From Romanomermis culicivorax (taxonomy: Eukaryota; Nematoda; Enoplea; Mermithida; Mermithidae), in assembly GCA_963922205.1 (NCBI GenBank), contig CAWUHX010000320.1:124001-188000 (forward strand): DNA of 64,000 bases. The letters are read 5' to 3'. Position 1 is the first letter of the stretch. Each line of letters starts with the position of its first letter. The notes below the pieces were generated by a model that saw nothing but the letters and a program-made list of their open reading frames with translations, did no database searches and was not told the DNA's origin. Positions 11,210-22,471 of this stretch are shown piece by piece. Position numbers and translations under genes: made by a program.

Positions 11210-14200
11210 TTATGAGCTACAATAAAATTCAGGTGTTCGCGTAACAAAAGGCATTACGCGATTAATTGAGACTATCTGTACACGTGAATCTAGTTTTCCC
11301 GCACGGCGTATTTTTATGACATTTTTACCTATATTCTGTGTCTCTATCACCTCGTAAGGTCCGTCATTCGTTGTATCGGCTTTCCCTTTTATAATTCCCT
11401 TTTGATAGAGCACAAGTTCACCAACTTGAAAGGTTTTCTCGCGAGCCTTCTTATCATACTGTAATTTTCGTTCGGCCGCTGCTTTTTTATGATTTTCGTT
11501 TATGCATTTGTACGTGTTAAGGAGATGTTCCGTTAACATGTATTTATATGTATCGTAATTATTTTGCACAATTATCGGCCTTGCAATATCATTGTCCACC
11601 TGGAATCTCGCCTCGTGACCGTACAACAGACTATGTGGGGAGTTTTTTGTAGTTTTATGAGGCGTAACCCGATAAGCAAATAGAATTTGCTCCAGATAAT
11701 GAGGCCAATCATCTGGATCGGTTATCGCCACCCTCCTAATCTGTTCGATTAAGGTTCGGTTAAATCTTTCCACCATACCATTGCATTGCGGGTGGTATGG
11801 TGTCGTGTTTATTTTCTTGATTTTTAGAAGGTCGCAAACGTCCGTCATTAATTGAGACATATATGCTGAGCCCTGATCGCTCAGCAAATGTTTCGGTGTT
11901 CCGTGGGTGTAGATAACTTTTTCCATGAATGCTTTCACTATTGTATCAGCCTTTTGGTCTGGTATACATTTGGCTTCGACCCACTTAGTAAAATAATCCA
12001 TAAATACGATGACGTATGGTCTTTTTTCCCGTAGAGGCGAAATACTGACCACATCTGTAGCTACTATTTCCCACGGATAGGATACGGGTATAGGGTTCAG
12101 AGGTTGAATCGGGTTTGTTATCGGGCGGCACAGTTGGCATACGATGCATGATTTTATCCATTTGATGATATCGTCCTCCATATTTGACCACCAAAATTTA
12201 CTTCCCATTAGGGCAATGATTCGATCTATACCTTGGTGTCCCATTAATGTGTTACCATGATATTGGTGCAAAACCAGGTATCTAAGTTTTGTAGGGATCA
12301 CCAGCTGATTTTTTCCATGGATATTCTCTCGATACAATATATCATTTTCCAGATGAAAACTGTTGAAATACTTTCTTGAGCTATTTTCTGCAATATTTTT
12401 GAAAATATCGGCTAATTTTGAATCCATTCGTTGTTGCTTTCTTACCAGGTCGAGGGAAAATAGTTCCGATTCTCTTTTCGCTTCCTCCGGTATTTGATCT
12501 ATTTCCTTTTGTGTCGGTGGTGGGGGATCAATGAATGTTTCATGAGTCTCGGGTTCAAGCATTTGTTCTGTCATGGCTCGCGTTACTGCCATGCATTCGG
12601 CTTCCGCATTCAATTTTTCGTCCTCAATCCTTTCGTTACTTTCTTGTTTTTTGTTTCGAATCTTCTCTTTCTCCTCGGATCTTGATAAAAAATCTGCGAA
12701 GGCATTTTCGTGTCCGGCTACATATTCGAATGTGTAGTTAAATTGTCCGAGATATAAGGCCCATTTCAACAACCTTTGATTTTGTTGTTTTTCTGCAGAA
12801 AGCCATGTAAGTGGTTTATGATCTGTTCTAATTGTGACCCTAAATACCATAACGTAATGTCGGTACTGTTTGAATCCATAGACTACGGCTAAGCACTCTC
12901 TTTCCGTTGTCGAATATCTTGTCTCAGCGTCGTTTAAAACTCTACTTGAATATGCTATCGTCCAGCGATCGTTTTCTGTTTCCTGATATAGAATCGCACC
13001 TATTGCTGTCCCCGAGGCATCCGTTTGAATTACAAAATTCGCCGATCCATCGAACACTGGGTACCGCAGAAAGGGTGCCGTCATTAAGGCATCTTTTACC
13101 CCTCTAAAAGCCGTTAATTGCTCTTCCGAAAGTTCAAACTTCTCTTTTCTATTCTTTTTTACAAGGGCTTTAAATAAAGGCTGAGCAATAAAGGCTAAGT
13201 TATGTATGAATCGTTTAGACCATTGCACTAATCCCAAAAATTTTTGCAGCTGCTTGATGGACTTGGGTACTTCAAAGTTTTTTACCGCTTCTATTTTCTG
13301 GGGGTCAACTGACATTCCATTTTTGTCCAATATGTGGCCTAAAAATTTTACACTGGCTGGCATAAAGGAACATTTGTCAGGTTTCAATGTAAGATTTGCG
13401 TTTGTCAGGCATCGAAATATTGTCTCCAGATTTTCTAAATGCTCCTCGATGGTTTTGGAAAAAATTATGACGTCGTCAATATATACTAAACATATTTTCC
13501 ACACATATGGATAAAGAATTCGCTCCATGAGACGCTGAAATTCTGCGGGAGCATTTTTTAAACCGAACGGCATCACCTTGAACTGGAACAGGCCGTCTTG
13601 ACATATGAATGCTGTTTTTTCTTTCGATTCTGAGTGCATGGGTACCTGCCAATACCCAGACTTTAAATCCAATGTGGAAAAGTACCGTGCTCCTCCTAGC
13701 GCATCTAAATAATCATCGATTCGAGGTATCGGAAATTTATCGTCTTTCGTCACTTGATTGATTCCTCTATAGTCGACTACTGGTCTCCACGTGCCATCTT
13801 TCTTGCCTACTAAAAACAATGGTGCAGCCCAAGGGCTTCTAGAGGGCTCAATGACACCTTTTTCCATCATATCTTTCACATGTTCCCGGATGATGTCTCT
13901 TTGCATTATTGGAGCTCTCCAGTAGTGCTTTTGAACTGGCAACGCACTTCCTGTATCAATTTTGTGTTCAGCTTCATGGGTCAATGTTAAAGGGTCATTT
14001 TTCATACTGAATGCATGCCTATGTTTGAGTAGGACATTCGTAAGTTTTTGTTGACCTTCTCTGTCGATACTTGACTCCTTTACCAACTGTGTCACAATTT
14101 TGATGAACTCCGGCTCGCTTTGTTGTTGCAGCTGAGGCTCTGTCTGAAGTTGGTGGATTTTTTCATCAAACTCGGGTCCCACGAATTTCGTTCTAGATTT

Positions 14201-17200
14201 GGCTATCAGCTCGTTGCTACGCAACTTTATCCCTTTATTCGTTCCGTTTATAAGTAGGATTCGGAAATTGTTGTCTTTTCCGTCCACAATCGAAGCGTCG
14301 ACGTCGAATAAAGTATCCTTCCCCGTTTCTTCTACCACTATAGGACCCTTTGTCCAATCTTTCTGTGGCCAAACCACAGCTTGTACAAAAGAAGTGGTAT
14401 TCGGAGGTATATATGTCCTGGATTTTGTCCATATAAAAGTTTCCTCATCCATTTCAGTTATTCGCATGACTTGTTCCTGTTCATTGTCGCTTTCTAGTTG
14501 AGGTGGTTCTTCATCCTTAACTTCCTCCTGTAGAGGTACATCGTCCAAAACGACTGGATTATTTGGAATTGGCAGCCGCGGTGGTATTTGCGCATCGTCG
14601 AATAATGTTTCACTAATAATTTGTCTTTCTATGTTTGCTAGGCGTATGTGACCTTTTCCAAAATCGATAGCTGCCTGTATACTAGGATGGGTTAGAAAAT
14701 CTAGACCCAATATAATACCTTCATTCAGGTTATCTAGTAATGCGAATCTAGCAAGAAAATTACCAAAACCGGTTCGGACGTAGATAAATGTAGGGCCGTA
14801 TGTTGTTACTCGTTTTCCTACAGCTGTTACTACTGAATTTAAGATGGGAAATTTTGTCTTTGGTGTATTCAGTAGTCTTGACGCTGTATCTGTCCTCATG
14901 AAGCTAGATTGTGCTCCCGTATCGATTAGGGCTTTAAATTCTTCGCCGCGTATTTTAACAGGAATCAATAACGGTTGGCATTTGCGAAAGTTTTCCAAAA
15001 ATAGATGTTCCTTATCATTGGCGAGTCTAGGTTTCGCTTCTGAAGTAGAATTGATAACATTCGCCAAATTTAGCTCATAGTTTTCGATTAGAACTCCATC
15101 CAAGGCTATAACTTCTGGTTGATTTTCTTTTTTAACTTCTTGGGAATTGATTACATTTACCGAGTTATTTGGAGGATTATTTGCCGGTGGCGCTGTCGCT
15201 GGCGGTGGAACATTTGGCGGTGCCTGTGGAACATTATTTTGTTGATAATAATAGCCCACATTTGGATTTTGCTCTGTATTATTATTATGATATGGCATCC
15301 GTTGGCTGAAATTAGTGAATCCAGCTCGTCCGCGATTTACAAAACCACGGGGATGATCAAAATTTGGATTGTAAAAATTGTTGCCACGATTCCACGACCT
15401 CCCCTGATCTGTTGGTTGAATCAATTCAGGGTGAAGAACGAAACAATTTTCCGAGGAATGGCTATTCGATTTATGATATGTACAATATGGTCGACGATAC
15501 GGATTTCCCAAAACTCGATCAGGTAAGCTATTATATGGCACATTATTATTATTATTGTTGACTCCCCAACAATTGAGAGCTGGAGGGCCCTGATTCCTAA
15601 TTGCATCATTGACCATCTTCATAATATCCTGTTGAGATACGGGGGCCTGAAATGCTGGTGGCGGTGGAAAAATTTGCTGAGGCCGTGAAATTTGTTGTTG
15701 TTGATCGGTACTGCTATCTTGCTGATGAATTTGTAAATTATTAAATCTTCTATTTTCACAGACTCGATTCAACCGATCGTCTTCGCCCTCTTCTTGGTCT
15801 TCGCTGAACTCTTTCCAGGCCGTTGTATCAGCTTTCAATTTGTTTACGAATTCTGCCAACGAGGCGATATTTTTGAATTGGTGAAGCCGACCTTCCATTC
15901 GAGTTTGAACGTATACGGGAGCTTTGTGAAAATATGTTTCAATAACTATTCGGTTTCTTTCGTTTTCTGTCTTTTCATAATTCAATAAATGAACATACGT
16001 TTTTATCCGTCGCAAAAAGTCTTTCGTACTTTCCCCTTTTCGTTTCTTCATATCATGTAGCTCCCTTCTGAGTGCAGGAGTGTCCATTTTAGGGGCAACC
16101 ATTCGGATGACACTGGCCTTTCCTTCTTCGTAAGTACTGTTTTTATCCACATACGTCGAGGTTTCGAAATCACAGCAACGCCAGAGTACTTCAATTCTTA
16201 AGTCCTCCGTGTCTTCAGGCTTGAATGTGCCTTCCAAACAGGCGAAAAAATTGAGTATTTCTGCGGCCTCCATTTTATCCGATATTTCTTTATTTTTCAT
16301 CCGACCCAAAATTATCTTGATTCTTTTTTCGGGATCTCCACAATATCGTCCATACTCTTGTCGATTTCGAGGGCTGCCTCCCGATGTGGGTTGTTCTCTT
16401 CCGGGATTCCATGACGTCGTTGGTATTTCATCTTCCATCATTCGATGTTGGGCAGCCTGGGCCTGAGCGAAATGGTTTTCGAACCAATTGACTTTTCTTT
16501 CCAAACTCCTGTCTAAATGGTCCTTGACCGGTTCAGACGGAAGTATTTCCATATCTCCAGGATTCGACATTCTTTCGTCGGTTTTCTTATCCATTTTCTT
16601 CATCAATTCCCGCATTTGTTTCTCAACTTCTTCCATGATCTTCTTTGCATTTTGTTGCTCCTGTTCTCGTAATCTTTCTTCCAATAATTTTCGTTCCGCT
16701 CTTTCTCGCATAAGTTGTTCGAGTATTTCTTGTTCCCGAAGTGCCGCTTTTGTTCTTTCTACATTAATGGCATTCGTCGATTTGTCAACCACTCTTTGCA
16801 TTGATTCCAGGATGGCTAAAGTGGCCACATCCTGTATATTTCCACTTGTTATCCTTTCCGTTTCGTTCTTCGGTTTCGCTTCGATGTCTATCTTTGTGTC
16901 AATTTTTGATATTGTCGGCGTATATCTTGAATTATAGAATGATACCACATTCGTTTCTGGAGGTACATTGATTTTTTCCAACGATGATCCTGAATCTGAG
17001 GACGTTTGTATCCCCCGATCCACATAATCATATTCCTCTGCATCAATAGTTTGATCTCTATCGCTATCATCGGGTAAATTCGCGAATTTCTTTGCTACTT
17101 GCTCAATTGTTGCTTCCATGTTTGCCATTTGTTCGGCATGATCTTCTTTGGTCAATTCAGTTTGCGATAGCATTACTTTCGGTCGTCTTCCAGGCTGTTT

Positions 17201-17236
17201 CCGCACCATTAATTTCGGTTTCGATAATTGCTTCAT
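11210..17236 (-). CDS. Ty3/gypsy Gag-Pol polyprotein
   Basis: One uninterrupted 2008-codon ORF runs from ATG at 17236 to TAA at 11210-11212. In order it shows a coiled-coil Glu/Arg-rich N-terminus; a retrotransposon Gag domain (roughly residues 300-480); a Cys/His knuckle-like [14 protein letters not shown] near 590; an aspartic protease with DTGAQSSF near 770; a reverse transcriptase with the YIDD active site near 1250; an RNase H starting TDASG near 1402; an HHCC integrase zinc finger near 1665-1705; the integrase DDE core (VATD, LSDQGS, MVERFN) near 1728, 1786 and 1822; and a C-terminal GPY-type module near 1960. Gag and Pol are in one frame, with no frameshift. No envelope gene is seen. 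The intact frame argues for recent activity. It copies and integrates itself and serves no host role. Confidence 0.96.
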   Translation of the reverse strand: MKQLSKPKLMVRKQPGRRPKVMLSQTELTKEDHAEQMANMEATIEQVAKKFANLPDDSDRDQTIDAEEYDYVDRGIQTSSDSGSSLEKINVPPETNVVSFYNSRYTPTISKIDTKIDIEAKPKNETERITSGNIQDVATLAILESMQRVVDKSTNAINVERTKAALREQEILEQLMRERAERKLLEERLREQEQQNAKKIMEEVEKQMRELMKKMDKKTDERMSNPGDMEILPSEPVKDHLDRSLERKVNWFENHFAQAQAAQHRMMEDEIPTTSWNPGREQPTSGGSPRNRQEYGRYCGDPEKRIKIILGRMKNKEISDKMEAAEILNFFACLEGTFKPEDTEDLRIEVLWRCCDFETSTYVDKNSTYEEGKASVIRMVAPKMDTPALRRELHDMKKRKGESTKDFLRRIKTYVHLLNYEKTENERNRIVIETYFHKAPVYVQTRMEGRLHQFKNIASLAEFVNKLKADTTAWKEFSEDQEEGEDDRLNRVCENRRFNNLQIHQQDSSTDQQQQISRPQQIFPPPPAFQAPVSQQDIMKMVNDAIRNQGPPALNCWGVNNNNNNVPYNSLPDRVLGNPYRRPYCTYHKSNSHSSENCFVLHPELIQPTDQGRSWNRGNNFYNPNFDHPRGFVNRGRAGFTNFSQRMPYHNNNTEQNPNVGYYYQQNNVPQAPPNVPPPATAPPANNPPNNSVNVINSQEVKKENQPEVIALDGVLIENYELNLANVINSTSEAKPRLANDKEHLFLENFRKCQPLLIPVKIRGEEFKALIDTGAQSSFMRTDTASRLLNTPKTKFPILNSVVTAVGKRVTTYGPTFIYVRTGFGNFLARFALLDNLNEGIILGLDFLTHPSIQAAIDFGKGHIRLANIERQIISETLFDDAQIPPRLPIPNNPVVLDDVPLQEEVKDEEPPQLESDNEQEQVMRITEMDEETFIWTKSRTYIPPNTTSFVQAVVWPQKDWTKGPIVVEETGKDTLFDVDASIVDGKDNNFRILLINGTNKGIKLRSNELIAKSRTKFVGPEFDEKIHQLQTEPQLQQQSEPEFIKIVTQLVKESSIDREGQQKLTNVLLKHRHAFSMKNDPLTLTHEAEHKIDTGSALPVQKHYWRAPIMQRDIIREHVKDMMEKGVIEPSRSPWAAPLFLVGKKDGTWRPVVDYRGINQVTKDDKFPIPRIDDYLDALGGARYFSTLDLKSGYWQVPMHSESKEKTAFICQDGLFQFKVMPFGLKNAPAEFQRLMERILYPYVWKICLVYIDDVIIFSKTIEEHLENLETIFRCLTNANLTLKPDKCSFMPASVKFLGHILDKNGMSVDPQKIEAVKNFEVPKSIKQLQKFLGLVQWSKRFIHNLAFIAQPLFKALVKKNRKEKFELSEEQLTAFRGVKDALMTAPFLRYPVFDGSANFVIQTDASGTAIGAILYQETENDRWTIAYSSRVLNDAETRYSTTERECLAVVYGFKQYRHYVMVFRVTIRTDHKPLTWLSAEKQQNQRLLKWALYLGQFNYTFEYVAGHENAFADFLSRSEEKEKIRNKKQESNERIEDEKLNAEAECMAVTRAMTEQMLEPETHETFIDPPPPTQKEIDQIPEEAKRESELFSLDLVRKQQRMDSKLADIFKNIAENSSRKYFNSFHLENDILYRENIHGKNQLVIPTKLRYLVLHQYHGNTLMGHQGIDRIIALMGSKFWWSNMEDDIIKWIKSCIVCQLCRPITNPIQPLNPIPVSYPWEIVATDVVSISPLREKRPYVIVFMDYFTKWVEAKCIPDQKADTIVKAFMEKVIYTHGTPKHLLSDQGSAYMSQLMTDVCDLLKIKKINTTPYHPQCNGMVERFNRTLIEQIRRVAITDPDDWPHYLEQILFAYRVTPHKTTKNSPHSLLYGHEARFQVDNDIARPIIVQNNYDTYKYMLTEHLLNTYKCINENHKKAAAERKLQYDKKAREKTFQVGELVLYQKGIIKGKADTTNDGPYEVIETQNIGKNVIKIRRAGKLDSRVQIVSINRVMPFVTRTPEFYCSS

Positions 17237-18047
17237 AATTTACCTTTGTAGCTGTACCGGTCACCAATGTCGGGGTAGGTGTAACCATCCCGACCAGGGC
17301 TCAACAAAAATGGCCGGGTTCGGAACCCGTGGATTGGCTAAAACATCAATCCTACGGGTGGAATGTTGTATGTTGCCATACAACATAATTTGCACAATGG
17401 CAGCTGGTCCCCTAGAATCTACACTAAAATACACATTCCACGGCTACCATAATTCCTCTTAAAAATCATAAACAACACCTGCACACAGTAAAAAGTGAAA
17501 GCCCTGCCAGACAGTAGTCTCGAGTGGAATGGTAGCGTTGGTCCCACAAAACATGTGTATACATAAGAAATAGATACAGAAGCAGGCGCAGAAGCACAGA
17601 GGTGTGGCTAAGCCTACCGTAGGAAGCAAGCATAGGGAAGACACAAAAAGCATACAGTACTAGGAAAGCGTTGGAAGGCGTGACCAAATTAGCGAGAATA
17701 ATGAAGCAAGAAGCAGCGATTGGCAGAAGAAGATGGACAGAAGCAAGACCTCCGGTGACGCCCAGGGAGTGGCCACAGAAACCGTATTTGAAGAGAACCA
17801 AAGCATGATTTAGTTAGCAGAATCTTAGATTTTCCGAGTCCGCGTTCTTTTTTTATTTGCAAGCCATATTTTATTCCAAAGCAGTTAAACCGAGTCCGTT
17901 CATTTGCAAGCCAGAGCCCGCGTTTTCTTTTCCATTATCGACGACTGAAGTGACCATCGATGTTGTTACCATATCCTGCGCTGTTGTCCACTGTAGTCAC
18001 CATTCGTTTTAGGATCAAGTAAAGTATCTCTAGAACTGGTCGTTACA
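17237..18047 (-). other. 5' leader/LTR candidate of the gypsy element
   Basis: This block lies upstream of gag in the element's orientation and should contain the 5' LTR and primer-binding site. Its outer end reads TGTAACGACC on the minus strand. I could not prove LTR borders because no matching repeat was found on the other side of the ORF. Confidence 0.35.
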
Positions 18048-18500
18048 CAGCTACTGGTGCAGTCATGTTTATTGGCACTGATATCTATCAAGCAGTGATA
18101 AAGTTAATCTGGTAAAGTTAACTGCACATGAGAAACTTAAACAAGGTTTACTTGCTTTTGTACATGCAAGCCCTGACAAATACATTCTTGATTTCATGGA
18201 GGCCAAACAACTCAAAAAAACCAAGTAGTAAAACGTTCAATCGCAGTATTGAAAAACATGTCACAGTTTCAGATTTATGACAGTCCATTACTTGTATGTT
18301 GCACGCCACGAGAATCTTTAGATATCTGCACGAACGGTATCAAAGAAGTTGAGAATAATATTGCCAATTTCACAGCATTGAGAAAAGTTTATGGTAGAAG
18401 TAGGCCAGATATGTTCAAAAGTTTTGGGACCTTATGTGCCAATGCAAGACTGGTGCAATTCAGTGCAAAAAACTTTACAGTAGAGCGTTGAAAGTGTGTT
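18048..18500 (+). pseudogene. Decayed toxin-like gene, 3' block
   Basis: This is the continuation of the pseudogene after the 10-kb insertion. It matches about nt 25100-25560 of the intact gene, starting in the hydrophobic segment and running through the conserved HASPDKYILD and MSQFQIY stretches. Frameshifts and a stop occur after the block. Beyond about 18500 the similarity to the intact gene fades, so the RTX-like and C-terminal parts are not recognisable. Confidence 0.85.
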
Positions 18501-20790
18501 TTTTCGACGTTTTTCGACATCCCGATCTTTACAGAAGCATAAAAAAAATTTGGTGCTGCACCAAAATTTGTAAGCTGATCTGCACTTTTTCGGTCATAGG
18601 AAATATTCCCGCAAAAGAGAATCGATGAGTACTTTTACATAGAAACTTGTAATACATTCAAATGGAAATTAAAAGCCGATTTCAGCAGAGGATTTGAAAA
18701 AGTAAAATTCATGGTATCATCAGCGCATGATTTACTTGGATATATGTTCAGCTTTTTCCACAAAAGCCACGCACTAAAGTTTTTTCCGAGTGTGACGGTT
18801 GTTTTAATAATATGCGACTAGTATTTAACATAACATTTCAGAGAGAGCTTTCCGAGAAGATTCGAAATATGCATGTTATGCTCTGATTAAGTAATTTACA
18901 GTGAAGATATGCCTATTCAAAAACTCTCAATATGTAAATTAGGTGTAAAACCGAAGCTACCGTTGTGGAAGCCCTGAGAAAAATGTTGTCGGATGAGTTC
19001 CAAATGAAAGGATGGTTTAGCGAAAAGATATGCTAAAATACAAAAGACACGTAAGATTTATGCAGTACATCAACTACCATTCTCGAAACCGTATCGGGAC
19101 ACCCCGTTCCACGTTGAGATCTGATGATCGTGACTGGTTCCAATTTGTTCAGGAATGTGAGACAACGAATTCTCAGCAGCTATTGAAAATCTAAGAACTC
19201 AAATGGGATTAGCACAAAAATGAGTACTGGAAAATTTTTCGAGAAAACGGTAAAATTAGGGGTTAGTCTAACGATAGTGCAGCGATTGAAGTGATTAGTT
19301 TTGGAACCAGTTCTCATCAATCCGGATCTGGGTTAACATCGGAACTCGGATAAAAACTCGTTACCTCTCCTCCACTGACTTTGGCGTCTTTTTCCGACTT
19401 ACAGACTTTAACTTCAATTAAACAGAACTTGAACCCTCATTAATTTCAAATATAACAATATTATCGGCAAACGTCATATATCCACATCAAACATGGCTTC
19501 TCATTGTTTATATCTTTAATACCTCAGTACACCAGGACCCAGTTGTGCAAACATTTCCTCCTTGAACAGAGCCCCTCCGATTAAATCAACTCCATGAATT
19601 TTTGTCATCAGATTTCGATTCTAAACAATGGATACCGGTTTCAAAGGTCTACCCAACAGTACACTGTAAGCAAATGTCCGTCCCCGGTTCATGAGTTATT
19701 CATGTATGAAGTTGGCTGAAAGAATCACCTTTCGAAAAGACGGTGTTTGTGCAACTGGACTCAAATGCACACCGGTATTATTAGGTTCTAATGAGGAACA
19801 CCAGATTCGGATTCATAGTGAGAAAATAGGATTCCTGCATTGAAACCCAGTGGTTGAATACTATTGGTGTGCATAACTACACGAAAATTCTTGTTTCGTG
19901 GATAATGGCAATGATCGACGAAATGCTAACAAACTGTTCATAAAGTGTGTTTTGCAAAGAAACCATTCATTTATCTCAGAGTGATGGCGTAACAATTCTT
20001 GACCACTATGAACGTTGAGAGACAATAAAATCATTGAAATCACATCCTCGACCGTTTAGAAGTTATATAATAATTTCACGTTAATTGAACTTTCAAACGA
20101 AAAATAAGGATAATTATTCTAGAATCATTATAACCTGGATGATATAATGTTTTACAAGAACGTCATGTGATTCTTCACGAACTTACTCACGTAAAATGTT
20201 TGATCCACTCCGTTTCGCTGGAACATCTCGTGGTATTCAAACACGTTCAACATGATCTGTCAACGGACTGTAATTTTTTTGAATGAGCCCCAGCACGAAA
20301 AAAGATATTTATGCAAACAGTAACAACCCTACGTCCGCGGTCAGCTTTTATATCGAATTGACTGAAGCCGTTAAGACTTCATTTGCAGTTAATTTGTTTC
20401 CATTTTTTGCATTCCATGGTTCACTTGAAAATAAATGGAGTACAGCATAAAAACAACTTTGAAACGTCAGTTTCGAGGAAGAAAATTCCCCACAGATGTT
20501 CAATTCACCAAACTTGTCCCTAATCCAAATTCATGCAATATTGAAACGAAGAGCATGTTTAATGAACACTTTGGCTGAAAACTGAGAAAGCTAACGTCAC
20601 GTGTGTACAAAAAATATTGCGAAACTTTATAATTAATATTCAAAGTTTTGGGAAATGACGAAAATTCTAAAAGCTAGTATCCAACAATTCAGTTTGGGGA
20701 CGACAAATTTTCAGGCAAAGCCAGGTAAAAGGTCGAACTGTGTAATTGAATTTTTTTAGATATTTCTGATCAGGAAAACTGTATCGAATG
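18501..20790. other. Intergenic, possible eroded gene remnant
   Basis: There is no intact gene. A segment at about 18588-18660 resembles 5789-5865, just before the recognisable part of the toxin-like pseudogene. Short open stretches near 19030-19190 could be remnants but match nothing I recognise. Confidence 0.3.
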
Positions 20791-20794
20791 AACT

Positions 20795-21420
20795 TATATC
20801 GATTGTCCCACCGCAACGTTTGTCCAACCGAATCGATTGTCCAACGGGATTTTAAGTAGCTGATGAATTGTCCCACTGTACTGATAATGAGGCGGATTAA
20901 TATGTTTTCTCATGTGAACAGTTTGCAAGTGAGCGAATTCCCAATTGAGCGAAATCTCTTGGTCTTTTTTTTCTTCCATCATTCTTATGTTTATTATTTT
21001 TGATGATTTTCACACCTACAACGATGAAAAATTTTAAGCATGTCGAAATGTACAATAATTATTTATGATTATTCAAAATGACAACTTGTAGTGCAATGCT
21101 TCGTGACCAAAAAAGAAAAAAGTTGGCGACAAGAAAAAGGAAAGCAGAGACAAAAGATGAAAACGTAGTAACATAAAAGCAATAGCAAAAGATACAAAAA
21201 GCGAAAGGAAAAAGAAATACAAATGAAGAGAAATATGAGATAAAAAAAAGAAAAATTGTTACATTCTCGATCGATCGTTCATTTGAGAATCGTCTAATCG
21301 GGAATTCGCTCATTTGAGAATGCGCTCACATGTGAATCGCTCACTTTGGAATCGCTCACATGGCAATTGCTCACTTGGTAACAGACCAATTGATATTGCG
21401 CCACCAAATGTTGCTTGAGA
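20795..21420. mobile_element. Foldback-type element, deleted copy
   Basis: The right arm (about 21050-21400) matches the right arm of the element at 38995-40175: an A-rich stretch ending in an array of about 15-bp units of the GAATCGCTCA-NNTGG type. The left end carries similar short units, partly with a different core (ATTGTCCMAC at 20800-20880, then TTGAGCGAA). The centre is mostly missing. Confidence 0.6.
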
Positions 21421-22471
21421 ACCCATAACCCAACTGAGATCATAAAACTCTGTAATCGAAAAAAGAAACAAAATTACACAATCAACAAAAATGTACGTAT
21501 GTAGTCATGTGAAATCGGCTATAAAAAGAAATCAGAAAATTTATTGTAGCAAAAATCTGTTACCCGAGTTCCGACATGAAACATAGTGATGGGTCTTTAA
21601 AGTTGAACTCGTTCAACATTCGAAAAATTCTTCGAGTCCCGATAACTGTAAATATTAACCCACTTGAATATTGATAGTTATGGCATCTGTTAGTTATACT
21701 ACTTTAAAGAGTTGAATAGTGGACATACATTCTAACATTTATCTCCGTTGTGAAATTTTCAAAGATCATGTGAAATTTCATCCTGCATCCTCAAAGCTGA
21801 AATGGCTGAATGAGTGAATCCATTTAACTAGCCAATACGCAATTATTGCTAAATTCAAAAGCTAAATTTCTTTATAATGGGACAATCGATACGGTGGAGC
21901 AAAAGAGACGGCTGAACGATCGATACACAATCATCCAAATAGTCACGTCGATAGATCGAAACCGATTAATTTGAAATTTTACATGAATTCGGTGCGTGCT
22001 CGTCCCACGGCAACGTACATGTGATTCTTGTCCTTTTTCATATTTAAAAGAACCATATGCAGAAAAAAATTTTTTTGATTATACATTCATATTTGAGTAG
22101 CAATGAAGAGCTCTCCAGACAAAATTATGTGCCAGTGTTTTAGTCTAGCAATATTTGCTTAATAAAGATTTTTTTTCATTTGTTTTAGATCTAGCGTGTT
22201 CAACTGTTACTAGCATTGAATGAAACAAATAGTGAGTTATTGCTCAGCATTAAGCCCATCAAAAACCTTTGTCCAAGCAATTTAATGTAGCCTGACTATA
22301 TTTGCTATTCTATGCTTTTAGTCAACATAGATGACCTGATTTTTAGTAGCATCGCTTAGAATGTAACTTGAGGCTGGTTTTATACACGCAGAAAGTTCAG
22401 TTGATTTTATTTTTACGCACTACTCTGAGAATAGATCGCACTATTTTGCTGAATTTGATTCTCAATTAATC
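21421..22471. promoter_or_regulatory. Upstream region of the toxin-like gene
   Basis: No gene is seen. A TTTATACA box near 22379 and an arthropod-type initiator TCAGTT at 22397-22402 lie about 70-90 bp before the ATG. Their spacing (about 18 bp) is too short for a canonical TATA-Inr pair, so the promoter is tentative. Confidence 0.25.

Larger units (their letters stand above)
8055..18047 (-). mobile_element. ~10-kb insertion carrying a Ty3/gypsy retroelement
   Basis: The toxin-like pseudogene is continuous across this block once the block is removed. The site CAGC is duplicated at 8051-8054 and 18048-18051, and the insertion ends are TGTAACG and CGTTACA, which suits an LTR-type integration (TG...CA ends, 4-bp duplication). 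The single gag-pol ORF lies at 17236-11210. I could not find two matching long terminal repeats by eye: about 800 bp lie upstream of the ORF and about 3.1 kb downstream of it, and they do not visibly match. The left part may therefore hold another, older insertion. It is possible, though less likely, that the ends belong to a different element that carried the retroelement in. Confidence 0.7.

Noticed and set aside
22379..22402. TATA box plus initiator as the promoter of the toxin-like gene
   Set aside because: The spacing of about 18 bp is too short for a standard TATA-Inr core, so it is kept only as a low-confidence note.
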